A stretch of DNA of 57,812 nucleotides from Comamonadaceae bacterium (GCA_013297875.1 JAAFIW010000027.1:1-57812), one strand, 5' to 3'. Positions 30,176 through 38,733 are shown, numbered from the stretch's first letter. The notes: generated by a model from the sequence alone, not told the origin. Numbers and translations are program-made.

Positions 30176-30514
30176 TCAAGTCGTCTCAAGCGGCTGGTCA
30201 CCCACCAGTACGCGCCCGTGGTCAATGCGCAGCGGAAACCGCGTCAGGCAGTGCGACGAGGGGTTGACGCCTTTGCCGGTGCATGCGTCAAACGTCCACT
30301 GGTGGGCGCGGCACATCAGCACGCCGTCGTCAAAACTGCCTTCAATCAATTGCACGCTTTGGTGTGGGCACATCCCGTCATACGCATGAAACTGCCCTTC
30401 GGCATTGATCACGATGACCTTGTGCTTGCCCACATCAAAGGCCTGCATCTCGCCCATCCACAAATCGTCGGCCAGGCAGACTTCTACAAAATTCGCGCTA
30501 CTGACTTCAGACAT
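30176..30514 (-). CDS. isoC: Rieske-type ferredoxin (IsoC/TmoC-like)
   Basis: A 112-residue ferredoxin with a complete Rieske [2Fe-2S] site: Cys49-x-His51 ('MCPHQS') and Cys68-x2-His71 ('CRAHQW'). It transfers electrons from the reductase to the diiron hydroxylase. ATG 30514 is chosen; the longer frame upstream runs into the hairpin repeat. It ends 17 bases before isoD. A 121-bp inverted repeat separates it from isoB. Confidence 0.88.
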   Translation of the reverse strand: MSEVSSANFVEVCLADDLWMGEMQAFDVGKHKVIVINAEGQFHAYDGMCPHQSVQLIEGSFDDGVLMCRAHQWTFDACTGKGVNPSSHCLTRFPLRIDHGRVLVGDQPLETT

Positions 30515-30551
30515 GGTTTGCCTCTGGTTTAGAAACTTAGGGACTGGCGCT

Positions 30552-30672
30552 TTGCTCCTTCCCCTTCCGGGGGAAGGTTGGGATGGGGGCTGCGGGGCGA
30601 CACGCTGGCAAATAGTTGTAGCGCTCATGCCCCCATCCCCGCCTTCCCCCAGCGGGGGAAGGAGCTAAAACA
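30552..30672. repeat. Large GC-rich inverted repeat inside the monooxygenase operon
   Basis: Outer arms GCTCCTTCCCC/GGGGAAGGAGC and inner arms GGGGGAAGGTTGGGATGGGG/CCCCATCCCCGCCTTCCCCC (two mismatches) enclose ~38 bases. It fills the isoB-isoC gap and starts two bases after the isoB stop, so it will form a strong hairpin in the operon mRNA. Confidence 0.85.
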
Positions 30673-30674
30673 CT

Positions 30675-30941
30675 TCAGCTGGCCCAACCCACCGTGACCC
30701 ACTGCAGCGGCTTCAAGCCGGTCTGCCCGATGACCTGCCCCAAGGGTTGTGCGTTATCGACCTGTGTGCCGCCAATGTCTACCGTGTAGGTGGTGGCCGT
30801 TGGGTGCTTGGGCACCCGCCTGCCCACCGCATGCACGGCAATTTTCTCGGCCACCTGGGCCATGGTGTCATCGGTGTCCACGGCCACCAGGTGGGGCACG
30901 AAGTCGCCTTTGAACACGCCGTAAACTGGAAATAACGCCAT
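30675..30941 (-). CDS. isoB: Monooxygenase gamma subunit (IsoB/TmoB-like)
   Basis: An 88-residue protein with a ubiquitin-like fold, matching TmoB-type gamma subunits ('FPVYGVFKGDFVPHLVAVDT', 'MAQVAEKIAVHAVGRRV', 'LQWVTVGWAS'). ATG 30941 has a GGAGAC site upstream. It follows the alpha-subunit gene by 25 bases, the standard order. Confidence 0.85.
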   Translation of the reverse strand: MALFPVYGVFKGDFVPHLVAVDTDDTMAQVAEKIAVHAVGRRVPKHPTATTYTVDIGGTQVDNAQPLGQVIGQTGLKPLQWVTVGWAS

Positions 30942-30966
30942 GTTTGTCTCCTTGTTTTTCAGCGGC

Positions 30967-32457
30967 TCAAGCGACCTTGCGGGCCGGCGCTGCGTATTCG
31001 GCCGCCCACTTGTAGGCATAAGCGTCGTCGCCCATCACCTCGGGTGTGATGCCCATCCACTGCAAACCACCGCCCAGGTTCATCGGTTGGATCTGGCCCA
31101 TCAGGAAGCGATCCACCACATTGGTGTGGCCGCAGTAGCGCTCGGGCTCGGTGTCAAAAATCCACTTGGACACGTCCGAGTCAAAGTTGTACAGGCGGCC
31201 TTTGTATTCGCTGGTGTACATCTGCAGGTTGTGCCGGTCCCAGGCCGAGCCCAGCGGCAGCTGCGTGATGTTGCACAGCGCGGGCAGCGTTTCGGGGTAG
31301 GTGGCGGCCATGTTGCCGCTGTTGACGTTGGCAATGATCTCGTCCCACAGCGTGCCCCAGCTGTCTTCCCAGTTGGGGTACTTGCTGTTGAGCCACGCAC
31401 GCTCGGCTTTTGATACGCCTGCGTTGGGTTTCCAGAACAAGGTGGGCCGCCAGAACCAGGTGCCGATGTGCATCGCATGGTGGCCATGGTCCAGGCACTT
31501 GAGGAATGTTTCCCAGTACCAGGGCTTTTGCAGGCCATAGTCTTTCATGGTGCGCTCGTGGTGGTGCACCACCCACTCCAGCATGAATTCCTTGAACGAC
31601 ATCTTGCGCTGGGCCACTGGTGTGTAGTAGTCCATCGAGGTGCCGGTGAGCGTCTGGAACAGGCGGAAGCTGCGCCAGAACGACACGTCAAACACATACT
31701 GCGCGCGCTTGGGGTCGTGCTTCATCAGCACTTCCAGCGTGGGAAAGCCCAGCTGCGCATGGCGCGCTTCGTCAGTCTGGATGCTGGACAGCAGATTGGA
31801 AAAATCCACATCGCCCGCTTCCATCGCGTCAGCTGCCAGGGCCACAAACTGCATATTGGTAAAGCCATGCTCCACCGTGAGGCTGGTGGCCATTGCCGCT
31901 TCGATGCAGTTAGCGTTCAGCATCCAGTCGTCGAAGAAATTCTTGACGGCCAACACACCCCATTCGTTGGTGTGAAAGGCTTTGTTGCACCAGTCAAAGC
32001 GCTCGTCGTGCTTGAGCAGGTCGTGCGAGAAGGCCAAGTCCAGTTGGGCGTGGCGAATCTCATCCAGCATGCCAAACACGCCCAGGCTGCGCCAACGCGG
32101 CGAAGGCGCAAAGCGGCAAAACCGGCTTTGCATCGTGACCGCCATTTGCTCCACCATGCAGGTGGTGCCCATGTGCAGTTGCGATGATGCGGTGTGCGCC
32201 GGATCGAGCTTTTCATAGATATTGGCGCGCTTCAGGGCATCGCGCACCGCCAGGGCTCCGGTTTCCTTTTCACGCTGTACGCGAACATAGTCGCGAAAGG
32301 TCACGCGGTAGGGCTCGTCCCACGAATTCCAGGCCTCGGCAGGCACAGGGCCCACGCCAGACCAGGATTCGGGAAACGCTTCTTTGCTGTCCACATAGGA
32401 CAGTGTCCAGTCGACATCGCGCGCAATGTCATACCAGTCATCTCTAGCAAGCATCAT
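30967..32457 (-). CDS. isoA: Diiron monooxygenase alpha subunit (isoprene/toluene monooxygenase type)
   Basis: A 496-residue catalytic subunit with all six iron ligands: Glu103 ('MVEQM'), Glu133/His136 ('DEIRH'), Glu196 ('TVEHGF') and Glu230/His233 ('DEARH'). Each is one position off the numbering I know for toluene 4-monooxygenase TmoA. I judge it closer to isoprene monooxygenase IsoA ('ARDDWYDI', 'SRFCRFAPSPRWRSLG') and the neighbours agree: IsoG-, IsoH- and GST-like genes. It would epoxidise an alkene with O2 and NADH-derived electrons. ATG 32457 has AGGAGA seven bases upstream. Toluene or chlorinated-ethene oxidation remains possible. Confidence 0.85.
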   Translation of the reverse strand: MMLARDDWYDIARDVDWTLSYVDSKEAFPESWSGVGPVPAEAWNSWDEPYRVTFRDYVRVQREKETGALAVRDALKRANIYEKLDPAHTASSQLHMGTTCMVEQMAVTMQSRFCRFAPSPRWRSLGVFGMLDEIRHAQLDLAFSHDLLKHDERFDWCNKAFHTNEWGVLAVKNFFDDWMLNANCIEAAMATSLTVEHGFTNMQFVALAADAMEAGDVDFSNLLSSIQTDEARHAQLGFPTLEVLMKHDPKRAQYVFDVSFWRSFRLFQTLTGTSMDYYTPVAQRKMSFKEFMLEWVVHHHERTMKDYGLQKPWYWETFLKCLDHGHHAMHIGTWFWRPTLFWKPNAGVSKAERAWLNSKYPNWEDSWGTLWDEIIANVNSGNMAATYPETLPALCNITQLPLGSAWDRHNLQMYTSEYKGRLYNFDSDVSKWIFDTEPERYCGHTNVVDRFLMGQIQPMNLGGGLQWMGITPEVMGDDAYAYKWAAEYAAPARKVA

Positions 32458-32535
32458 TTCTGATCTCCTATTTTTCACTTCCACAAAACAGCCGCATTCC
32501 GCGGCAACGGACGTCGATTCATGTGTCAAGGCCCG

Positions 32536-33957
32536 CTAGCGCTTGATGTTCAGCACCTGAATCGACGTGTATTCCTCTAAACCCGCGCGGCCCAGCTCGA
32601 CGCCGATGCCCGAGCCTTTGACCCCGCCAAATGGAATTTCTGGCCCCATCGCCGGGTGCTGGTTGACCCAGGCACCGCCGCAGTCGAGTTGCGCAGCCAG
32701 CACCGCTGCACGCTCGGGGTTGCTGCTCCACACCGAGCCGCCCAGGCCATATTCGCTGTCATTGGCCCAGCGCAAGGCATCGGTCTCGTCGTCAAACGGT
32801 GTGATGGTGAGCACCGGGCCAAACACCTCGTGGGCCACCGCGCGCATGCTGGGCTTGACGTTGGTGAGAATGGTGATGGGCAAGAAAAGCCCAGGGCCAG
32901 CGGGCACCGGGCTTTGGTAAAGAATGGTCGCGCCCTCTGCCACCGCCTCAGCGATGACGGCGTGCACCTGGTCGAACTGCATGCGGTTTTGAATCGGGCC
33001 GATATCCACACCTTCTTGCAGGCCGGGGCCGATCTTGATGGTTTTGGCGAACTTGACCAGCTCCTCGCACACGGCGGCATACACGCTGCGATGCACATAC
33101 ATGCGCTTCAGGGCTGCGCACACCTGGCCACAGTTGGAAAACTTGGCCCAGAACAAATCAGCTGCCATTTTTGCGGCGTCCACATCGTCCAGCACGATGC
33201 CGGCGTCATTGCCGCCCAGCTCCAAGGTGAGGCGTTTCAAGTTGCCTGCGGCGCTGGCCATGATGCGTTTGCCGGTGGGGCCGGAGCCCGTGAATGCGAT
33301 CTTTCGGATGCCGCTGTGCTCGGTCATCCAGGCACCCAGATCGTTGCCGCCACTGACCACATTGACCACGCCGGGTGGAAAGACTTCTTGCGCAATTTCG
33401 CCCAGGCGCAAGGTAGCCACCGGCGTGTTGGGCGAGGGCTTGAGCACGATGGTGTTGCCCGTGAGCACGCTGGGAATGATCTTCCACATCGCCAGCAACA
33501 CCGGGTAGTTCCAGGCCGTGATCGCGCCGATCACGCCCAGCGGGCGGTGGCGTTGCTCAACATATTGGGTGGGGGTTTCGCGCAGCACCTGCGGCTTGAG
33601 TTCCACAGCGGTATAGCCCTTGGCGAAAAACGTGGCTGCGCCTACTTCGCTCCTGGCCTTGGGCAGCGGCTTGCCCTGCTCATGGGTGAGCAAATTCGCC
33701 AGCACCTCGGTGTCGGCGGTCACGCGGTCAATGTAGGCGTTGACCAGGCGGTAGCGCTCGGCGGTGGGCACGGCGCTCCAATGGATGAAAGCTTTTTGCG
33801 CAGCGGCGACGGCTTCGTCGAGCTGGCTGCGGCTGCAGTCGGGTGCGACGGCATACACCTCTGCGGTGGCCGGGTCGATCACCGGCAGGGTGTGGTCGGT
33901 GTGCACGGCCTGGCCGTTGATCCACATGGCGGGTTTGAGGGCTTGGGTCATGGTCAT
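32536..33957 (-). CDS. NAD(P)-dependent aldehyde dehydrogenase
   Basis: A 473-residue ALDH-superfamily enzyme: 'ITAWNYPVLLAMWKIIP', 'FTGSGPTGKRI' (cofactor), general-base Glu in 'LELGGNDAG', catalytic Cys in 'FSNCGQVCAALKR', and 'HEVFGPVLTI'. It lies directly upstream of isoA in the operon, like the AldH of isoprene degraders, where it is thought to oxidise an aldehyde intermediate or by-product. The second start (ATG 33951) is equally possible. Confidence 0.87.
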   Translation of the reverse strand: MTMTQALKPAMWINGQAVHTDHTLPVIDPATAEVYAVAPDCSRSQLDEAVAAAQKAFIHWSAVPTAERYRLVNAYIDRVTADTEVLANLLTHEQGKPLPKARSEVGAATFFAKGYTAVELKPQVLRETPTQYVEQRHRPLGVIGAITAWNYPVLLAMWKIIPSVLTGNTIVLKPSPNTPVATLRLGEIAQEVFPPGVVNVVSGGNDLGAWMTEHSGIRKIAFTGSGPTGKRIMASAAGNLKRLTLELGGNDAGIVLDDVDAAKMAADLFWAKFSNCGQVCAALKRMYVHRSVYAAVCEELVKFAKTIKIGPGLQEGVDIGPIQNRMQFDQVHAVIAEAVAEGATILYQSPVPAGPGLFLPITILTNVKPSMRAVAHEVFGPVLTITPFDDETDALRWANDSEYGLGGSVWSSNPERAAVLAAQLDCGGAWVNQHPAMGPEIPFGGVKGSGIGVELGRAGLEEYTSIQVLNIKR

Positions 33958-34093
33958 GGGGTCATCGGTTCACAAAGTTATGTGGGCACTGGCTGTAGAC
34001 CTGCGGAGCTGCCAGACAAGACTCGTCAGCGCCTTGTGGGCGTTGGGTGAAGTGCAGTAGGACAGCGTGATCATGGATGTGCCGTGCACAGGC

Positions 34094-34810
34094 TTAGATG
34101 CCGAAGCGGTCTTTCATGCGGGCCATGTAGGCCACCAGGTTTTTCTTGGTCGCGCCGTAGTCCTTGGTGTCGTAGTCAAACGGCGAGTCAATGATCTGGC
34201 GCAAGATCGACAGGCTTGATGCGTCGACCCAGCGCGGCTTGTCACCCATCAAAAACGGTTTGTCGCCCAGGAAGTTGGACAGCGTGTCCATGTCGGTGCG
34301 GGCGCGTCGGTAAATGACATCAGCCGGCATGCGGCCCCAGCCACCGTTCATGAACTCATTCAAGATGCGAAAGCGAAAGTCGTCTGCAAACGAGCGCAGG
34401 CCGGGTGGCACATCGTCAGACCCGGCAATGATGCGCAGGTATTTCTCCCAGCCTGCGGTTTCGCGCCAGCGCGGCTGGATGACCGCCACCCAATAGGTGT
34501 GCTCGTCAATCATGCGGTTAAACGCCATCATCACCGCATGCTCAGACGGTGTGGCACCGGCATCAATGCCCTCGCCATACTTTCCGCGAAAGTACTCAAT
34601 GATGTGGGTGGAGTCGTTCACCGTGGTGCCATCGGTGTCCACGATGCAGGGCAGCTTGCCGGCGGGGGTGTCTTTGTCCAGCGTGGCCAGGTTGCCCGGC
34701 TTCATCTCATACTTCATGTCGTTCATGGTCATGTAGTAAGCCACTTTGGTCACATAGGGGCTGATGCAGGGAACGGTCCAGGCGGGCAGGTATTGGTACA
34801 GGGCAATCAT
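34094..34810 (-). CDS. Glutathione S-transferase (IsoI/IsoJ-like)
   Basis: A 238-residue protein with a thioredoxin-like N-domain ('PAWTVPCISPYVTKVAYYMT', 'TPAGKLPCIVDTDGTTVNDS') and a helical C-domain. In isoprene degradation, IsoI conjugates glutathione to the epoxide made by the monooxygenase and IsoJ is its paralogue. Only one such gene is present here, so I leave the symbol open. AAGGAGA precedes ATG 34810. Between it and the aldehyde dehydrogenase gene 136 bases contain nothing recognisable. Confidence 0.82.
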   Translation of the reverse strand: MIALYQYLPAWTVPCISPYVTKVAYYMTMNDMKYEMKPGNLATLDKDTPAGKLPCIVDTDGTTVNDSTHIIEYFRGKYGEGIDAGATPSEHAVMMAFNRMIDEHTYWVAVIQPRWRETAGWEKYLRIIAGSDDVPPGLRSFADDFRFRILNEFMNGGWGRMPADVIYRRARTDMDTLSNFLGDKPFLMGDKPRWVDASSLSILRQIIDSPFDYDTKDYGATKKNLVAYMARMKDRFGI

Positions 34811-34867
34811 GCGTGTCTCCTTCGTTGTGGGTGGGTGGTTTGCAGTGGGGAACGTGAATGGGCGGCG

Positions 34868-35548
34868 CTACCAGATCAACGTGTCGCCATTGGCGTGGCG
34901 GAACTGGCCCGAGGTCTGTAGCGTGAGCTCATCCATGCGGGCGATCAGGCCTTTGGCGGCGTCTTCGGGCTGGATGTAGTTGAAGGTGCCGGGGTAGTCT
35001 TTGGTGAGATCGGTGGCCACCATGCCGGGGTGCAAAGCCACCACGGCCACGCCGCGTTGGCTCAGGTCGTGGTGCAGGTTCAGCGTGACCATATTGGCCG
35101 CGCACTTGGAGACGCGGTAGGCATACATGCCACCCGAGCCGTTGTCGCCCAGCGAGCCCACGCGGCTGGTCACCACACCCACTTTGGCACCTGCATCCAG
35201 GTGCGGCAGACAGACCTCAACCACGCGCAGCGGGCCCAGGGTGTTGATCTCGAACTGGCGACGCATGTCGTCGTAGTCAATTCTGCCCAGTTCGTCCAAG
35301 CCCAGCACGCCAGCCACATGTAGGAGCCAATCGAGCTTGAGCTGCTTGTCTTTCAGCGCTCCGCCCAACATCGCCACGGCGGGTGCCGAGGTGATGTCGA
35401 TGCCGCCAATCACTTCGACATCGGCTTTCAGCAAGCTGTCGCCTGCGCCCATGCAGGCGGCGATCACGCGTTCGCCACGGGCTTTGAGCATCAGACAGAT
35501 GGAGTGGGCAATGCCGCGATCAGCGCCAACAACAAGAATGGTTTTCAT
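34868..35548 (-). CDS. isoH: Short-chain dehydrogenase (IsoH-like)
   Basis: A 226-residue SDR with a modified glycine motif ('VGADRGIAHSI', residues 7-17), 'LLHVAGVLG', catalytic Ser in 'VVTSRVGS' and Tyr-x3-Lys in 'YRVSKCAAN'. In the isoprene pathway IsoH oxidises the glutathione conjugate (1-hydroxy-2-glutathionyl-2-methyl-3-butene) to the acid via the aldehyde. Assignment rests on the motif pattern plus position between the GST- and CoA-transferase-like genes. Confidence 0.75.
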   Translation of the reverse strand: MKTILVVGADRGIAHSICLMLKARGERVIAACMGAGDSLLKADVEVIGGIDITSAPAVAMLGGALKDKQLKLDWLLHVAGVLGLDELGRIDYDDMRRQFEINTLGPLRVVEVCLPHLDAGAKVGVVTSRVGSLGDNGSGGMYAYRVSKCAANMVTLNLHHDLSQRGVAVVALHPGMVATDLTKDYPGTFNYIQPEDAAKGLIARMDELTLQTSGQFRHANGDTLIW

Positions 35549-35567
35549 AGTTCAGTTTTGTGAAGAG

Positions 35568-36773
35568 TTATGCCGAAGCCTTGTTCTCGCTGCCAATCAC
35601 CTGGCTGGCGCGCAGTTCATCCAGTTGCGCCTGCGAATAGCCCACCTCGCGCAAGACCTCGTCGTTGTGCTCACCCAAAAGCGGCGCGCCCCGGCGGTGC
35701 ACCGACGGCGTGCCGGCAAACCGCGCAGGTGACCGTGCTTGACGCAGGCGGCCCGCCGCATGGTGCTGGGTTTCCACAATCGTGCCACTGGCCAGCACTT
35801 GCGGATGGTTAATAACCTCGCTGCGTTTGAGCGCGGGGGCGCAGGGCACGTCTTGCGCTTCCAGCCGGGCCATCCACTCGGCTGTGTTGCGGCTTTTCAA
35901 CACCTCTTGCGTCATGATCAAACGTTCGTTGACGTGCTGGTCGCGCGCGCTGGGCGTGGCAAAGCGCTCATCGGCCAGCCAGTCGGGCTTTTCCAGGGCT
36001 TTTGTCAAACCCACCCACTCTTTGTTGCTCATCACGGCCACTGTCATGTGGCCGTCTTTGGTTTCGTAAATCAGGTCGATGAAGCTGGCTGCTTCCTGGT
36101 GGCTGACTTCCTTGTCGGGGTAGGTCTGGGCACCCATGTCAGACGCCCACAAAAAGTACAGCACGGAGTCGAGCATGGAAATGCGCAGGTGCTGGCCTTT
36201 GCCGGTGCGCAGCTTGCTGATGAGGGCGGCTGAGATGGCTTGCGACACCGTCACGGCCGCCAGCTTGTCGGGCAACACCGTGCGAATCAGGCGCGGGCGC
36301 TCGGCGTCTGAGCCGGCTTGCACGGTGGTCAGGCCCGACACCGCTTGAATGATGGGGTCGTACACCGGTTTGCCCACCCACGGCCCCTCGTCGCCAAAGC
36401 CGCTGATGGAGGTGTAGATGATCTCGGGCGCTGCTTTGCGAATATCGGTCTCGCCCACACCCAGCCGATCCACCACGCCGGGGCGAAAGTTTTGCATGAA
36501 CACATCAGCCGTGCTGGCTAATCTGCGAACCAGGTCACGGCCCTCTGGGTTTTTCACGTCGACACTGACCGAGCGCTTGTTGCGATTGATGTTCAAAAAC
36601 ATGGCCGACATGCCGGCACGCTGGTTGCCCAGCGAACGCACATGGTCGCCCACGCCCGGCACTTCGACCTTGATCACGTCGGCGCCCTGGTCGGCCAGAA
36701 TCATCGCTGCCCAGGGGCCAGAAAGCATCGTCGTCATGTCGACGATTCGGATACCGGAAAGCGGTCCGCTCAT
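35568..36773 (-). CDS. isoG: CaiB/BaiF family III CoA-transferase (IsoG-like)
   Basis: A 401-residue class III CoA-transferase/racemase: 'LSGIRIVDMTTMLSGPWAAMILADQGADVIKVE'-type N-terminus, 'NRNKRSVSVDVKNPEGRDLV' and the catalytic Asp in 'ISMLDSVLYFL'. IsoG is proposed to process the CoA-activated glutathione adduct. As first gene of the minus-strand operon, it starts opposite the LysR gene. GGAGAC lies upstream of ATG 36773. Confidence 0.8.
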   Translation of the reverse strand: MSGPLSGIRIVDMTTMLSGPWAAMILADQGADVIKVEVPGVGDHVRSLGNQRAGMSAMFLNINRNKRSVSVDVKNPEGRDLVRRLASTADVFMQNFRPGVVDRLGVGETDIRKAAPEIIYTSISGFGDEGPWVGKPVYDPIIQAVSGLTTVQAGSDAERPRLIRTVLPDKLAAVTVSQAISAALISKLRTGKGQHLRISMLDSVLYFLWASDMGAQTYPDKEVSHQEAASFIDLIYETKDGHMTVAVMSNKEWVGLTKALEKPDWLADERFATPSARDQHVNERLIMTQEVLKSRNTAEWMARLEAQDVPCAPALKRSEVINHPQVLASGTIVETQHHAAGRLRQARSPARFAGTPSVHRRGAPLLGEHNDEVLREVGYSQAQLDELRASQVIGSENKASA

Positions 36774-36889
36774 TGTGTTTGTCTCCGTGTTGACGTCACC
36801 ACCGAGCTGATGTGCGCGTCAGTTACTGTTCGGTAGCGAAGAGTACGTCGGCGCTCAAATCAAGACTAGCCATCATCTTTCGGAAAGAC

Positions 36890-36908
36890 TGTCCGTAAAA
36901 AGCGGACA
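36890..36908. promoter_or_regulatory. Candidate LysR-type operator in the divergent iso/lysR region
   Basis: TGTCCG (36890-36895) and CGGACA (36903-36908) form a perfect inverted repeat around TAAAAAG, about 120 bases before the isoG start and 130 before the lysR start. It has the size and T-N11-A flavour of LysR boxes. Confidence 0.5.
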
Positions 36909-36945
36909 ATGAATTGAATGACGAATGCGCGCCCTGCGGGGTCGC

Positions 36946-37015
36946 AATGACAAATGACGGGCATCCCCCTGGTCATCTGTCATCAGGCTGCGCAGCAGCG
37001 AGGTCATTTGTCATT
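36946..37015. repeat. AATGACARATGAC inverted repeat before lysR
   Basis: AATGACAAATGAC (36946-36958) and GTCATTTGTCATT (37003-37015) are perfect 13-bp arms; a further GTCATCTGTCAT sits at 36972-36983. The same motif recurs before gcvP at 54413-54461. Confidence 0.7.
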
Positions 37016-37040
37016 GCGTTGGTCATCAGGAGACAAAACC

Positions 37041-37952
37041 GTGCTGAAAGAACTCAACCGCATGGCGGTTTTTGCGCAGGTGGTCGAGCAGGGCTCGTTT
37101 TCCAAGGCGGCCGTGGCCTTGGGCCTGGGCAAATCGGTGGTCAGCGCCCATGTGGCGGCGCTGGAAAAGCGGCTGGGCACGCAGCTCATTAGCCGCAGCA
37201 CACGCGCGCTGTCGCTCACGCAAGAGGGCCATGCTTTTTACGCCAGTTGCCGCGACATGGTGGCTGCGGGCGAAACCGCATTTGCCACCGTGGAAGCCCA
37301 GCGCGTGGGTGCCAGTGGCTTGATCCGGCTGACCTCGTCCTACAACTTTGGCGTGAGCTTTTTGATTGCGCAGCTGGGCCAGTTTCGCAAGCTACACCCC
37401 GATGTGACGTATGACCTGGTGCTGGAAGACTCGGTCTCCAACCTGATCGAAGAGCGCTTTGACCTGGCGCTGCGTGTAGGCCGACTGCCCGACACGGGCT
37501 TGTTTGCCAGTGAAATCGGGTCTTGCCACATGCTGCTGTGTGCCTCCCGCGAGTTTGCCGCGCAGCACCCGAGCATCGCGGCGCCCGACGACCTGCTGAG
37601 CTTGCCTTGGGTCAGCATCACCCAACTGGCCCATCCGCAAAAGCTGGAGCTGTTGAACCTGCGCACCGCCCAGCGCGTCAGCCTGCGGCTGAACGCGGCG
37701 GTGAAAACCCACTCTGGCATCGCGGCCCGCGAGTTTGTGCGCTGCGGTGCCGGGGTGGGCTTGCTACCCGACTACGCCGTGACCGGCGACCTGCTGCGCG
37801 GTGACCTGGTGCGCCTGCTACCGGAATGGGCGGAAGCCAACGCCCGCCCCATCTCTGCCCTGTTCCCCAGCCGCGACCGCTTGCCCACGCGGGTGCGGCT
37901 GCTGGTGGACTTTTTGCGCCAGTCATTTGGGCAGCGTGGGCAACTTGCTTGA
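37041..37952 (+). CDS. LysR-family transcriptional regulator
   Basis: A 303-residue regulator with an N-terminal winged helix ('GSFSKAAVALGLGKSVVSAHVAALEKRLG') and a LysR substrate domain ('LIRLTSSYNFGVSFLIAQLG', 'DLALRVGRL'). It is closest in style to the AaeR/DmlR-like subgroup. GTG 37041 is chosen because AGGAG lies 8 bases upstream; the frame is open further upstream but crosses repeat DNA. Being divergent from isoG, it is the likely regulator of the catabolic operon, though isoprene clusters of known strains may use other regulators. Confidence 0.83.
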   Translation: MLKELNRMAVFAQVVEQGSFSKAAVALGLGKSVVSAHVAALEKRLGTQLISRSTRALSLTQEGHAFYASCRDMVAAGETAFATVEAQRVGASGLIRLTSSYNFGVSFLIAQLGQFRKLHPDVTYDLVLEDSVSNLIEERFDLALRVGRLPDTGLFASEIGSCHMLLCASREFAAQHPSIAAPDDLLSLPWVSITQLAHPQKLELLNLRTAQRVSLRLNAAVKTHSGIAAREFVRCGAGVGLLPDYAVTGDLLRGDLVRLLPEWAEANARPISALFPSRDRLPTRVRLLVDFLRQSFGQRGQLA

Positions 37953-37965
37953 GAAGTTAAAATAC

Positions 37966-37979
37966 ATACGTTTTCGTAT
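37966..37979. promoter_or_regulatory. Operator of the vapBC pair
   Basis: ATACG-TTTT-CGTAT is a perfect inverted repeat in an AT-rich stretch (ACATACGTTTTCGTATATAC) 27-40 bases before vapB, matching a VapB autorepression site. The ribosome-binding site TGGAGG follows at 37995-38000. Confidence 0.55.
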
Positions 37980-38005
37980 ATACATATTCCTTCCTGGAGG
38001 CCATC

Positions 38006-38317
38006 ATGCAAGCCACCGCCAAAGTTTTCACCACCGGCAACAGCCAGGCCGTGCGCCTGCCCAAAGCGTTTCGGGTCAACGCCACGGAGATGTGGATATC
38101 CAAAAATGAGGTCAGTGGCGAGATCACGCTCAAGCCGAAAGACACGGAGGAAAAGCGTCTGCGCGATCTGGAGTTGCTGCTCAAGATGATTGCGGACGAC
38201 CCGTTCACCGAAGACTTCATTCCACCCCGCCAGGACGATGAGCATCGCAATCCGTTTGCCGACTGGGCAGACTCTTTGCCGCCTCTTGAAGACCCTGACG
38301 GGAGCAGCAAGCGGTGA
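38006..38317 (+). CDS. vapB: VapB-type antitoxin (SpoVT/AbrB fold)
   Basis: A 103-residue protein whose first ~50 residues form a swapped-hairpin AbrB-type DNA-binding domain ('AKVFTTGNSQAVRLPKAFRV'). An acidic C-terminal tail would embrace the toxin. It overlaps the GTG start of vapC by 4 bases. It is expected to bind the ATACG/CGTAT operator upstream. Confidence 0.87.
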   Translation: MQATAKVFTTGNSQAVRLPKAFRVNATEMWISKNEVSGEITLKPKDTEEKRLRDLELLLKMIADDPFTEDFIPPRQDDEHRNPFADWADSLPPLEDPDGSSKR

Positions 38318-38733
38318 TTTTGTATTTGCTGGATACCCATATCGTGAGCCACTTTGTCAAAGGCATCGACCCGATGTTGACCGCGCGCATGACCGATGCC
38401 ATGCGCGAGCAAGAAGTTGCCATATCCGTCATCACACATGCAGAGGTGCGTTTTGGTCAGGGCTTGATGCCTGCGCAAGACAAGCGCCTGCGCCGCATCA
38501 GCGCGCTGCTGGAACAACTACCCACACGGCCCTGGACAGTTGATGCCGCTGACCGATACGGCGAGGTGAAGTCCAAGCTGCGCCTGAAAGGCATCTCCAT
38601 CGGAGAAATGGATACGCGGATCGCGGCGCATGCGCTGGTGGAAAACCTCACCCTGGTCACCCACAACACCCGCCACTTCGAACGCATCGCGGGTTTGAAG
38701 CTGGAAGACTGGACATCACTATCAAAAACATAG
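38314..38733 (+). CDS. vapC: VapC PIN-domain toxin
   Basis: A 139-residue PIN RNase with active-site acids in 'LLDTHIVSHFVKG', 'ISVITHAEVRFG', 'IGEMDTRIAAHAL' and the strand 'TLVTHNTRHFERI'. VapC toxins of this type cleave initiator tRNA or 23S rRNA. GTG 38314 overlaps vapB. The last codons and the stop (TAG 38731-38733) lie in the lead-in of a copy of the interspersed repeat, so the C-terminus has been redefined by it. Confidence 0.88.
   Translation: MILYLLDTHIVSHFVKGIDPMLTARMTDAMREQEVAISVITHAEVRFGQGLMPAQDKRLRRISALLEQLPTRPWTVDAADRYGEVKSKLRLKGISIGEMDTRIAAHALVENLTLVTHNTRHFERIAGLKLEDWTSLSKT

Noticed and set aside
28706-32457. Naming the monooxygenase as toluene 4-monooxygenase
   Set aside because: The gene order is the same, but the adjacent CoA-transferase, SDR and GST genes fit isoprene/alkene epoxide metabolism better; kept as an alternative.
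32656-34050. A 464-residue plus-strand frame opposite the aldehyde dehydrogenase
   Set aside because: His/Gly/Val-rich shadow composition, whereas the minus strand holds a complete ALDH with catalytic residues.
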